In this document: piece after piece, positions 15,671-22,438 of the stretch
How the letters are laid out: every line of letters begins with the position of its first letter
How positions within the stretch are numbered: the stretch's first letter is position 1
Assembly (NCBI GenBank): GCA_002718285.1
Contig: PBAR01000032.1
Span: forward strand, 68,451 to 90,888
Source of the DNA: Fidelibacterota bacterium
GTDB taxonomy: Bacteria > Marinisomatota > Marinisomatia > Marinisomatales > UBA1611
Length of the DNA: 22,438 bases
Reading direction: 5' to 3'
Notes under the pieces: model-generated
The model's database searches: none
What the model was told of the DNA's origin: nothing
The model's input: only the letters and a program-made list of their open reading frames with translations
Translations under genes and position numbers: made by a program

Positions 15671-16606
15671 CTAAGGTACAAGACGAATAAAGGTTCGGTC
15701 AAATATAACAGAACCAAAAATACCAATACCTCCTTCTACCCCATAATTTCTACCCGAACCTCCCTGCCCGATAAACAGGTTACTGTATTCCTGATCTTCC
15801 TGAGAGTATTTAATAAAAAAGTCATAGTAATTCTGATCCATGCTCATTAACTGTAATAGTAACCAATCTTCACCCCAGTCTTGCTCAGAAAAATTATTTT
15901 CATCACAAAATTCTCTGTGGTAGGTCCAATTATTTTCTCCAGGGCTTATTAATCTTTCCTGATTAATTCCACATACTCCTCTTTCGTAATAATATCCATA
16001 ATAGTAAAAATCATTAATCAGGCTTAAATAATTACCAACATTAATTAATTGATTATGATTAACTAATGGATCCCAATTAATCTGAAGGTCTTGATTTATT
16101 TGAAAAGTATCTGGTAATACTTCTTTGTGGAGATTAGAACGAGGTGGAATTATTGTTTGACCTGTGACATAATGACCTGAAGGTGTAGTTACTGATAAAG
16201 TGTAAACTTCTCCAGGCTGAGGGTTCAAATCATCCCCGTTATAGAAATAAGCACCCATCGATATTTCATATCTATCTTCCATATAAATATTGCTATAATC
16301 AAATTGATATTCTTTATCATCTCGGTAAACAATTACTTCCGCATTCCGAACCACAAACCGGGAAGCATAATAAATATTTATTAATCCATTAACTGTGTCA
16401 CGAACCAATGTATCCTGTGCTTCTTCTAGATCTAAGGTACGGTGAACCTGTACAAAGCTCGTAACAAGAGAATCAGATGATATTATGCCTAAAATATTTA
16501 GTAAAGGATCATGATCAGAGCTGATATCTTTCCATTCCACCTCTGGAGGAACAATTGAACAAGAAGAAAAAAATAGAATGAAAATAAGTATGAATATGTA
16601 TCTCAT
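15671..16606 (-). CDS. DUF4249-like lipoprotein paired with TonB-dependent receptor
   Basis: The 311-residue protein has a lipoprotein signal peptide ending in the lipobox FSSC (Cys16). Its layout fits the DUF4249 family: a beta-rich N-terminal Ig-like half (VRNAEVIVYRDDKEYQ, QPGEVYTLSVTTPSG, a TGQTIIPP turn), then a variable half with many aromatic residues and a C-terminal GSVIFDRTF strand. Members are commonly encoded next to TonB-dependent receptors in FCB-group bacteria and probably sit on the outer membrane as a partner. Its ATG shares one base with the receptor stop (TAATG), indicating coupled translation. The ligand is unknown. Confidence 0.75.
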   Translation of the reverse strand: MRYIFILIFILFFSSCSIVPPEVEWKDISSDHDPLLNILGIISSDSLVTSFVQVHRTLDLEEAQDTLVRDTVNGLINIYYASRFVVRNAEVIVYRDDKEYQFDYSNIYMEDRYEISMGAYFYNGDDLNPQPGEVYTLSVTTPSGHYVTGQTIIPPRSNLHKEVLPDTFQINQDLQINWDPLVNHNQLINVGNYLSLINDFYYYGYYYERGVCGINQERLISPGENNWTYHREFCDENNFSEQDWGEDWLLLQLMSMDQNYYDFFIKYSQEDQEYSNLFIGQGGSGRNYGVEGGIGIFGSVIFDRTFIRLVP

Positions 16607-19032
16607 TAGAATTCTACTCTAAGGCCCATTGTTAAGAAAAAAGGAAACATCGGAACTTCAGCCCTCTGCAAACCAAGAGTTTCCCCAGTTAATCTATTTG
16701 TTTTATTACGATATTGATGAGTCAACGGATTGATATGATTAGTCACATTAACCAGCTGTAAAAAACGTTGGTATGGTCTACCAAAAAATGTTTTATCCTG
16801 TTTTAAGCCTACATCCAGTCTAAAATAAGGGGATAATCTTGCAGAATTCTTATCATCTACAAGAAATCCTTGGTTATAAAACCAGTTAGTTCCATATGCT
16901 TTATGATCTGCATACCACTGTTCGTATCTTCCCACCGGAGGAGTAAAAGGTTGACCGCTAGAAGTCTGCAGGGATGTACTAAAATGAACATCCTTCCTTA
17001 ATTCAAGATCACCAACTATGTTTAATGTATGGGTACGATCATATTTAGACTGATACCAACCATGTTTTTTAATGTGTCTATTTGTTTCTGCAAAGGTATA
17101 TCCTATCCACCCTCTGATTTTTCCTGCAGTCTTTTTTAACAGAAATTCTATACCATACGCATAAGCTCGCGTATCATAAAACTCATTGAAAGGCGTAAAT
17201 TGCAATTGATCTCCATCTTCTTGAAAAAGTTCTCCTTGTTTCAAGGTAATCAAGTTTTCAAAATGTTTGTAATAAGTTTCAGCTCTAAAAAGCCAGTTAT
17301 TTCCAGATAAATATTCCAGACCCAAAATAGTATGATCTGCCCAGGTAGCAGGACGATCTTCGGGGAGTCCCAACCAAAAATCAACTATCTGCCAGCTCTC
17401 ATCTTCAAGATTGACAATAGTTAGAAATTGATGAAATCGTCCAAGAGAAAATTTTATAGATAGATCTTTTCGAAAGATATATTTTAATCCAAACCTTGGA
17501 TCGATATAAATATTATCATGAAGTGCATAATCTGAAATTCTAGTACCTATTTGTATTGCTAGTCTTGGAGTAATGTTCCATTTATCCTGAATAAAAATGG
17601 ATGTCTCCCTTGTCGTGTCCATCATCTCCAATGGTTTTAAATATAAAGTTGTATCCAAAGTTGAATATTCAAATTCCATTCCAAGATCGTATTTAACCTG
17701 TTTTAACTGAACTCCTGTCATTATATGATGATTTTCCAACCCATGCCAAGAGAGTTCCGTTTCAAATGTATTGTCATTCAAAACATCAAAAAAATCAAAT
17801 GAAAATTCATCCTTGAAAGAACCAGTTTCTGATCCTGATGTCCATGTTCCTTTATCGGCAAAACCCAAGTCAAAATGAAACCTGTACCTGCTATTAGCCA
17901 AAAAGGTTTTTACTACAAACTGAGGGCTCACCAACCATCTCCATGTAAGACTGTTAGTACGGTTTCCCCAAGGCCAATCAATACTGAAAGATGACTCATT
18001 TTTTTCTCCATAGTCATCAATGATATCATATCTTTCGTAAGTATCCGAATAACTGAAATTCAATATATCATCACCATAAAATCGGCTGTATGTAAGACGG
18101 TGGTCATTATTTAGATCCAGATTAACTTTGACCTGATAATCATAGAAATAATATGGGAACTCAAAGGTCTCTTTAGGAATAAAAAGCCGAAAGAACTGAT
18201 CAAAATAGGTTCGTCTTCCAGCCAGCATCCAGGAGCCTTTCAAACCCTTAAACTTGGGTAAAGGCCCTTCAAGCAATCCTTTACTGGAAATAATAGAAAT
18301 ATTAGCATTGCCTTGAAATTTCTCTGTATTTCCTTCTCTGTTAATTACATTTAAGATTGCACCCATACGACCTCCATAGCGAGATGGAAATCCCCCTGCA
18401 TGAAAATCTGCTTCCTTGATCGCATCAGTATTAAAAGTAGAAAAAATTCCACCAAGATGATAAGGATTATATACGGTAATTCCATCAAGCATGATTAGAT
18501 TCTGATCTGGAGTACTGCCACGAACATAAAGAGCACTGGAGAAATCATTCAAAGTCTGAACCCCAGGTAGCATTTGTACAGTTCGAAAAAGATCTGGTTC
18601 TATAAAGGCAGGTACAGTTTCCAGGGTACGGAGATCAAGAGTAATACGACTAGGTTCAACCATCTGACGCATTTTCTGTGATTCGCCAAAAACATCAATT
18701 ATTTGCCCTTCGATTACAGTCCTCTGCAATCTAAACTCAAGACGCTTATTCTCTCCAGAAGTAATTTCAATATTTTTGGTAATCATCTCGTATCCAATAA
18801 TAGAAACTGCAATATCATATTTTCCAATGGGTATATTACTAATTACAAAATATCCATCCATCGAAGATGCAGTACCCATTTTAGTACCTTTAATAAAAAC
18901 ATTGGCATAACCTAAAGGCTCACCATTTGAATCATCTCTAACAAAACCATTTATACTAGATGTCGCCTGGGCCTGCAAGGAACAGAGCAAAAATAATAAA
19001 CTGTATTTTTTTTGAGTTTTTCGATTGTTCAT
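16606..19032 (-). CDS. TonB-dependent outer-membrane receptor with carboxypeptidase-like N-domain
   Basis: The 808-residue protein has a signal peptide (about 1-23), a carboxypeptidase-regulatory-like beta domain (about 26-104: INGFVRDDSNGEPLGYANV, KYDIAVSIIGYE), a plug domain (about 125-232: VQMLPGV, SALYVRGSTPDQNLIMLDG, FPSRYGGRMGAILNVI) and a C-terminal beta-barrel ending in Phe, as expected for BAM-assembled barrels. It should import a bulky or scarce substrate using TonB energy; the substrate is not readable. The neighbouring lipoprotein is its likely surface partner. The 212-bp gap upstream holds its promoter and the terminator of the preceding gene. Confidence 0.92.
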   Translation of the reverse strand: MNNRKTQKKYSLLFLLCSLQAQATSSINGFVRDDSNGEPLGYANVFIKGTKMGTASSMDGYFVISNIPIGKYDIAVSIIGYEMITKNIEITSGENKRLEFRLQRTVIEGQIIDVFGESQKMRQMVEPSRITLDLRTLETVPAFIEPDLFRTVQMLPGVQTLNDFSSALYVRGSTPDQNLIMLDGITVYNPYHLGGIFSTFNTDAIKEADFHAGGFPSRYGGRMGAILNVINREGNTEKFQGNANISIISSKGLLEGPLPKFKGLKGSWMLAGRRTYFDQFFRLFIPKETFEFPYYFYDYQVKVNLDLNNDHRLTYSRFYGDDILNFSYSDTYERYDIIDDYGEKNESSFSIDWPWGNRTNSLTWRWLVSPQFVVKTFLANSRYRFHFDLGFADKGTWTSGSETGSFKDEFSFDFFDVLNDNTFETELSWHGLENHHIMTGVQLKQVKYDLGMEFEYSTLDTTLYLKPLEMMDTTRETSIFIQDKWNITPRLAIQIGTRISDYALHDNIYIDPRFGLKYIFRKDLSIKFSLGRFHQFLTIVNLEDESWQIVDFWLGLPEDRPATWADHTILGLEYLSGNNWLFRAETYYKHFENLITLKQGELFQEDGDQLQFTPFNEFYDTRAYAYGIEFLLKKTAGKIRGWIGYTFAETNRHIKKHGWYQSKYDRTHTLNIVGDLELRKDVHFSTSLQTSSGQPFTPPVGRYEQWYADHKAYGTNWFYNQGFLVDDKNSARLSPYFRLDVGLKQDKTFFGRPYQRFLQLVNVTNHINPLTHQYRNKTNRLTGETLGLQRAEVPMFPFFLTMGLRVEF

Positions 19033-19186
19033 AAAAATAAATTCTATATTATTGATGATTATTTTATAAAAAAGATTAATTCTAACATTATCGTAAAATG
19101 GTCTATCCCAAGATTATATATAGTTTGATATTAAGAGATTTGGTTAGAGTAATATTAAACGCTATTATATCCAATATCTATAAACA

Positions 19187-19212
19187 AAAGGCCCCGAAAC
19201 TACGGAGCCTTT
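19187..19212 (-). terminator. Rho-independent terminator of the repeat lipoprotein gene
   Basis: On the minus strand AAAGGCTCCG pairs with CGGGGCCTTT across a 6-nt loop and is followed by TTTGTTT. The single imperfect pair is a G-U wobble in minus-strand RNA but a C-A mismatch in plus-strand RNA, so the element is built to act on the minus strand. It lies 32 bp past the stop of the lipoprotein gene. Confidence 0.88.
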
Positions 19213-19244
19213 ATATTTTTCTTTAAATATTTAATTATTGTAAT

Positions 19245-20429
19245 TTATTCTCTGCAATCTTCTTTTACCGCTCGCATTTCTTCTTCATTATTAATTGTTA
19301 CAGTTGATGCACCATCTTCTGATTCTATTAAAATATAGACAGGATATTCTAGCTGAGGCTCTTCTTCTGTATCCCCATTTTCCTCATACCAATTTCTCAA
19401 ACTATACCAACCTCTTTCATCTTCAATAGTAATTAAAGTTCCATCTGGCATGATATAGGTAACAGGCAATACCAATTCAAAACATTCGCCTTCATCGTCA
19501 TCTTCTCCCAAGTCATCACTCCATTCTTCTCTGCATTCTTCTTTCGCTGCTCGCATTTCTTCTTCATTATTAATTGTTACAGTTGATACACCATCTTCTG
19601 ATCTTATTGAAATATCAATAGGATATTGTATAACAGGGCGTTGATCCGAAGCAGCATTTTCTTCATACCAATTTTTTACTTCTGACCAGCCATCTTCATC
19701 ATTGACTGTAACTGTAATCAACGAGCCATCTGGCATGATATAAGTAACTGGATATACAATTTCAAAACAATTCCATCTATTATCTTTTCTATCACACCTA
19801 TGATAAGCTTCACGCATTTCTTCTTCATTAATGATTGTCACAGCAGCCTCTCCAAAGGTGATTTGAACTGGAAATTGCATGGCAGGTTTCACTTCTGCGT
19901 CAGGGTTTTCTTGATACCATTCCTTAATCTCCGCCCAACCATTATCATCACCAGTCGCTACTATAATTGTAGAGCCATCAGGCATATTATATGTTACTGG
20001 AAAAACTAAATTAAAACACTTCCAATCTCTTTTGTTATCATCATCTCGAACCCAGTTATCCTTATCCCATCCAGCTCTATCCCAACCACTGCTTTTACCA
20101 CCCCAATCATTGGGATCAAGTTTTCTACCTTGGATATTAAAGAAGATTTCATTGCGGTGACCACTTCTAAATCCCTTGCCCACAAGCTCAACCTCATAAC
20201 CTAGCCCAGATGCTTTTTTCACACCAATACTTTCATATTCAATTTCATTATTTATAACTGTTATTGACTGATTCGGCAAGCCGTCTATATCAACATCAAC
20301 CTTATCTGCATCTCTAATCAACTGGATTAGTTCGGCATCAGTAAAATCAACTGAATTTGTAGGTGTATTTTCACAACTAATTATCATCATTATCAAAAAG
20401 ACAATGAAAATCGGTATTTTTGTTTTCAT
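19245..20429 (-). CDS. Lipoprotein with three tandem Cys-bounded repeats, unknown function
   Basis: No function recognised. Residues 1-18 are a signal peptide with lipobox ISC and acylated Cys19. An N-terminal region (20-135) includes a Trp/Asp-rich stretch (DWGGKSSGWDRAGWDKDNW). Three repeats follow, about residues 138-212, 221-299 and 316-392. Each begins CF(E/N)LV-P-VTY-MPDG, continues with GW-E-K-WYEEN and a P--QYPV-I strand, and ends TVTINNEEEMR-A---C. Each repeat has one Cys at its start and one near its end, which suggests a disulfide per repeat in the periplasm or at the surface. The protein is strongly acidic. It has its own terminator and a modest AGAGG upstream of the start, so it is probably a single-gene unit. 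Confidence 0.82.
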   Translation of the reverse strand: MKTKIPIFIVFLIMMIISCENTPTNSVDFTDAELIQLIRDADKVDVDIDGLPNQSITVINNEIEYESIGVKKASGLGYEVELVGKGFRSGHRNEIFFNIQGRKLDPNDWGGKSSGWDRAGWDKDNWVRDDDNKRDWKCFNLVFPVTYNMPDGSTIIVATGDDNGWAEIKEWYQENPDAEVKPAMQFPVQITFGEAAVTIINEEEMREAYHRCDRKDNRWNCFEIVYPVTYIMPDGSLITVTVNDEDGWSEVKNWYEENAASDQRPVIQYPIDISIRSEDGVSTVTINNEEEMRAAKEECREEWSDDLGEDDDEGECFELVLPVTYIMPDGTLITIEDERGWYSLRNWYEENGDTEEEPQLEYPVYILIESEDGASTVTINNEEEMRAVKEDCRE

Positions 20430-20583
20430 ATCATACCTCTAATAAAAAAATATTTATTTTTACCAATTAATAATAAAACAATACATCGGTATTTATTTAT
20501 ATTAGCCTTTTGTATTAATAAGTTCTATAAATGTCTTTGTATTTTGTTCATAATAACTGGTTATTTCAATGCAAAATTATTAA
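20430..20583. other. Gap between repeat lipoprotein and FkbM gene
   Basis: This AT-rich gap of 154 bp lies between two minus-strand genes. It contains AATAACTGGTTATT (20552-20565), two 6-bp inverted arms around 2 bases, 18 bp past the FkbM stop. That could be an operator, but it lacks the GC stem and T-run of a terminator. The lipoprotein promoter must be here, but I see no clear hexamers. Confidence 0.3.
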
Positions 20584-21306
20584 TTATTTAGGTAGAAAGA
20601 AAAAATTATTTACATATGTGGTTTTATTTGGATCTAACTGGTATTCAAAAATTCTAAAATTTTCAATGCTTACAATTTTGTTTCCATTATGAAAATAGCC
20701 TTCATAATCAAAACATTTTAGAAAATCAGACACCTCCATTACTTTTTCTTTACCACAGTGTCTAGCTTCTGATTCAATCAATATTATAGGACGACAATAA
20801 TTAAAAAATAATTTTCCACCATGTAACACTTCTAACTCATGGCCTTCAACATCACATTTTATAAAATCTACAGATATGTTTTTCTTTTTATAAAAAAAAT
20901 CATCAAGGGTAGTAGTCTTTATTTCTATAATCGAATCGCCAGGATGTTTTTTTTTACCGATAGAAGCACTTGGAGATGAAACTCCTTTAGGAATTATTAG
21001 ATTTGATTTTCCTGATTTTGAAGAAAATGCATAAGGGTACAAAAAAATATTATTATATTCATTCTCATCGATTATTTCTTTCAATGTAGTATATAATTGA
21101 GGTTGTGGTTCGAATGCGTATACGCTACCATTATTACCAAGGGATTTATACATCCAAAATGCGTAGGCACCTTTATGCGAACCTATATCTACAGCTATTT
21201 GTCCAGGTTTTAAATGTTTAATTAAAAATCTAATTTCGTGTTTTTCTATTATTAATCTATAGCGCCAAGCTCTTGCCACCCACTTGTATTTATCTAAAAT
21301 AGTCAT
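20584..21306 (-). CDS. FkbM family methyltransferase
   Basis: This 240-residue class I SAM-dependent methyltransferase of the FkbM group usually O-methylates sugars or secondary metabolites. The SAM-binding motif is VDIGSHKGAYAF (39-50), followed by the acidic strand end YAFEPQPQ (63-70). The family motif IKCDVEGHELEVL is at 149-161, and RPIILIESE follows. There is no signal peptide. FkbM enzymes are frequent in surface polysaccharide loci, but only the two glycosyltransferases 6 kb away hint at that here. It is divergent from the zinc-ribbon membrane protein gene. Confidence 0.9.
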   Translation of the reverse strand: MTILDKYKWVARAWRYRLIIEKHEIRFLIKHLKPGQIAVDIGSHKGAYAFWMYKSLGNNGSVYAFEPQPQLYTTLKEIIDENEYNNIFLYPYAFSSKSGKSNLIIPKGVSSPSASIGKKKHPGDSIIEIKTTTLDDFFYKKKNISVDFIKCDVEGHELEVLHGGKLFFNYCRPIILIESEARHCGKEKVMEVSDFLKCFDYEGYFHNGNKIVSIENFRIFEYQLDPNKTTYVNNFFFLPK

Positions 21307-21436
21307 TAATAAATATAATATTGTCTCTACAAATTACCATCTTTATCATGAATGTATTAATAAAGACAAATCTTGAAAACTGATTTAAAACCATTTGTTT
21401 TTCTTTTTAAGTTCGTAGGATTAAAAAGTTTATACA

Positions 21437-21910
21437 ATGGCTATAAAAGAACGTAAAGGGATTAAAAAAACTAAAAATAATTCTTTCATCAGAGAGTATG
21501 ACTATGAAATCCTTATTATTTTACTTTTAGCTCTTGGTATATTTCTATTGGTAGAAGATTTAGAAATCAAACAATACTTGTTTCTTGGTCTCAGATGGTT
21601 TCTTTTCTCAATTGGAGACATAATTAAAGCAATCAGCAAAAATATTTTATTATTAAAGAATGTATTTGAGTTTTCAGATCTGGTAGGTATTTCTCTTATT
21701 TTATATGCTCTTTACTTAGTTGCCAAAAGATGGAGGGAGAGAGAAATAAAAAGATACTCAAATATTAAGGGATGTCCAGACTGTGGAGGAAAACTTCAAC
21801 GTATTCAGCGTACACGAAAACAAAAAATCGTTTCTTTAATATATTCTGCTAAAATAAAACATTACAGCTGTAATAATTGTACCTTCACCGGAATAAAAAT
21901 GTTAACATAA
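21437..21910 (+). CDS. Small membrane protein with C-terminal zinc ribbon
   Basis: I do not recognise the family. The 157-residue protein has a basic N terminus, hydrophobic segments at about 24-40 and 82-96 with a weaker one at about 47-60, and then a charged stretch (RWREREIKR). A cytoplasmic or exposed zinc ribbon follows, formed by CPDC (Cys113, Cys116) and CNNC (Cys145, Cys148), with a basic linker between the pairs. The two-Cys-pair spacing suggests a structural zinc site. The gene ends 23 bp before the glutaredoxin start and is probably co-transcribed with it. Confidence 0.7.
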   Translation: MAIKERKGIKKTKNNSFIREYDYEILIILLLALGIFLLVEDLEIKQYLFLGLRWFLFSIGDIIKAISKNILLLKNVFEFSDLVGISLILYALYLVAKRWREREIKRYSNIKGCPDCGGKLQRIQRTRKQKIVSLIYSAKIKHYSCNNCTFTGIKMLT

Positions 21911-21920
21911 ACCCTAAACT

Positions 21921-21929
21921 AAAGGAGGG
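21921..21929 (+). promoter_or_regulatory. Strong ribosome binding site of the glutaredoxin gene
   Basis: AAAGGAGGG is nearly a perfect Shine-Dalgarno, with 5 nt from AGGAGG to ATG 21934. It decides the start: the frame is open back to 21877, but those 19 codons overlap the preceding gene and add nothing to the glutaredoxin fold. Confidence 0.85.
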
Positions 21930-21933
21930 AACA

Positions 21934-22254
21934 ATGGAAATGAAAGAACAAATAATATCAGATATTGAGGGGAATTCCATCATTTTGTATATGAAAGGAA
22001 CAAAGGAAATGCCCATGTGTGGCTTTTCTAACTCTGTTGTTCAGATTTTAAATCATTATGGTGTAGAGTATAAGGATGTGAATGTATTAGAAGATCCAAT
22101 GATCCGGGTCAAATTAAGTGAACATTCAAACTGGCCTACAATCCCTCAACTCTTCGTAAAAGGTGAATTGATCGGTGGAGCTGATATAACCAGAGAATTA
22201 CACCAAAATGGTCAACTTCTGGATATCTTGGATGCAGCAAAAAACGGAGATTGA
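21934..22254 (+). CDS. grxD: Monothiol glutaredoxin, Grx4/GrxD type
   Basis: The 106-residue cytoplasmic protein has the monothiol active site CGFS within KEMPMCGFSN, the WPTIPQLFVKGELIGGADI segment that binds glutathione, and the KGTKEMP lysine loop of the class. CGFS glutaredoxins bind a 2Fe-2S cluster with glutathione and act in iron-sulfur cluster transfer and iron homeostasis rather than in disulfide reduction. The start chosen follows a strong ribosome binding site. It is the second gene after the zinc-ribbon membrane protein. No bolA or suf gene is visible next to it. Confidence 0.93.
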   Translation: MEMKEQIISDIEGNSIILYMKGTKEMPMCGFSNSVVQILNHYGVEYKDVNVLEDPMIRVKLSEHSNWPTIPQLFVKGELIGGADITRELHQNGQLLDILDAAKNGD

Positions 22255-22332
22255 GAAATTTAAAAAACATTGGTCCGGCTTTTTACATAGCAATAAATTT
22301 GCCGCCAGAATACCAGTTTAATCTAGTAATAT

Positions 22333-22404
22333 GGCCCGTTCGTCTAGTGGTTAGGACTCCAGGTTTTCATCCTGGCAACAGGAGTTCGATTCTCCTACGG
22401 GCTA
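22333..22404 (+). tRNA. tRNA-Glu (anticodon UUC)
   Basis: A complete cloverleaf is seen. The acceptor stem GGCCCGT pairs with ACGGGCT (first pair G-U), followed by discriminator A. The D-arm contains GTCTAGTGGTTAGGAC. The anticodon stem CCAGG/CCTGG encloses loop TTTTCAT with anticodon TTC at 22366-22368. The T-arm is AGGAG-TTCGATT-CTCCT. CCA is not encoded. The 5' TCGTCTAG segment is typical of bacterial tRNA-Glu. Confidence 0.96.
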
Positions 22405-22438
22405 CAAAATAATTTTTCATCTAATTGGTTTTCATTTA

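Noticed and set aside
21877..21933. Upstream start of the glutaredoxin (19 extra residues)
   Set aside because: It overlaps the preceding gene and bypasses a near-perfect ribosome binding site at 21921-21929.
22255..22332. Promoter or terminator between the glutaredoxin gene and tRNA-Glu
   Set aside because: TTGCCG at 22299-22304 has no -10 element at usable spacing (TTTAAT at 12, TAATAT at 22), and the GGTCCGGC/GCCGCC pairing is imperfect.
1..22438. CRISPR array, insertion sequence, prophage or toxin-antitoxin system
   Set aside because: No regularly spaced repeats, transposase, integrase, structural phage or toxin-antitoxin proteins were seen on either strand.

Overview
The window is AT-rich bacterial chromosome. 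It looks like a Gram-negative member of the FCB group, possibly Candidatus Marinimicrobia or a relative. The reasons are two secreted proteins ending in a type IX-like sorting domain with the PNPFN motif, a TonB-dependent receptor paired with a DUF4249-type lipoprotein, and few strong Shine-Dalgarno sites. The phylum is inferred; no rRNA is present to confirm it.

The left half (about 0.6-11.1 kb) is a glycerol-use locus. On the minus strand, an operon reading from 11064 down to 3709 encodes a complete glycerol ABC importer of the GlpSTPQUV type: two ATPases, two permeases, the small DUF2160 membrane protein GlpU and the large periplasmic binding protein GlpV. A secreted endonuclease/exonuclease/phosphatase-fold enzyme with a sorting domain follows GlpV with overlapping ends. 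Converging on this operon from the plus strand are a secreted LamG-like/propeller-like protein with a sorting domain and, 1 bp after it, a short FAD-dependent glycerol-3-phosphate dehydrogenase (GlpD-like). Glycerol kinase is not in the window. The glpQ gene carries a one-base frameshift in an A8 tract. Genes on both sides of it are intact, which suggests a sequencing error or slippage rather than decay.

The middle (11.3-16.6 kb) holds hemW on the plus strand. Converging on it are a GT2 dolichyl-phosphate-type glycosyltransferase, a GT-C (ArnT/PMT-like) membrane glycosyltransferase, exonuclease III, the DUF4249-like lipoprotein and the TonB-dependent receptor, closely packed on the minus strand.

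The right end (19.2-22.4 kb) has a lipoprotein built of three Cys-bounded repeats with its own intrinsic terminator, an FkbM methyltransferase, a small membrane protein with a zinc ribbon, a CGFS monothiol glutaredoxin with a strong ribosome binding site, and a tRNA-Glu(UUC). No CRISPR array, insertion sequence or phage gene was found.
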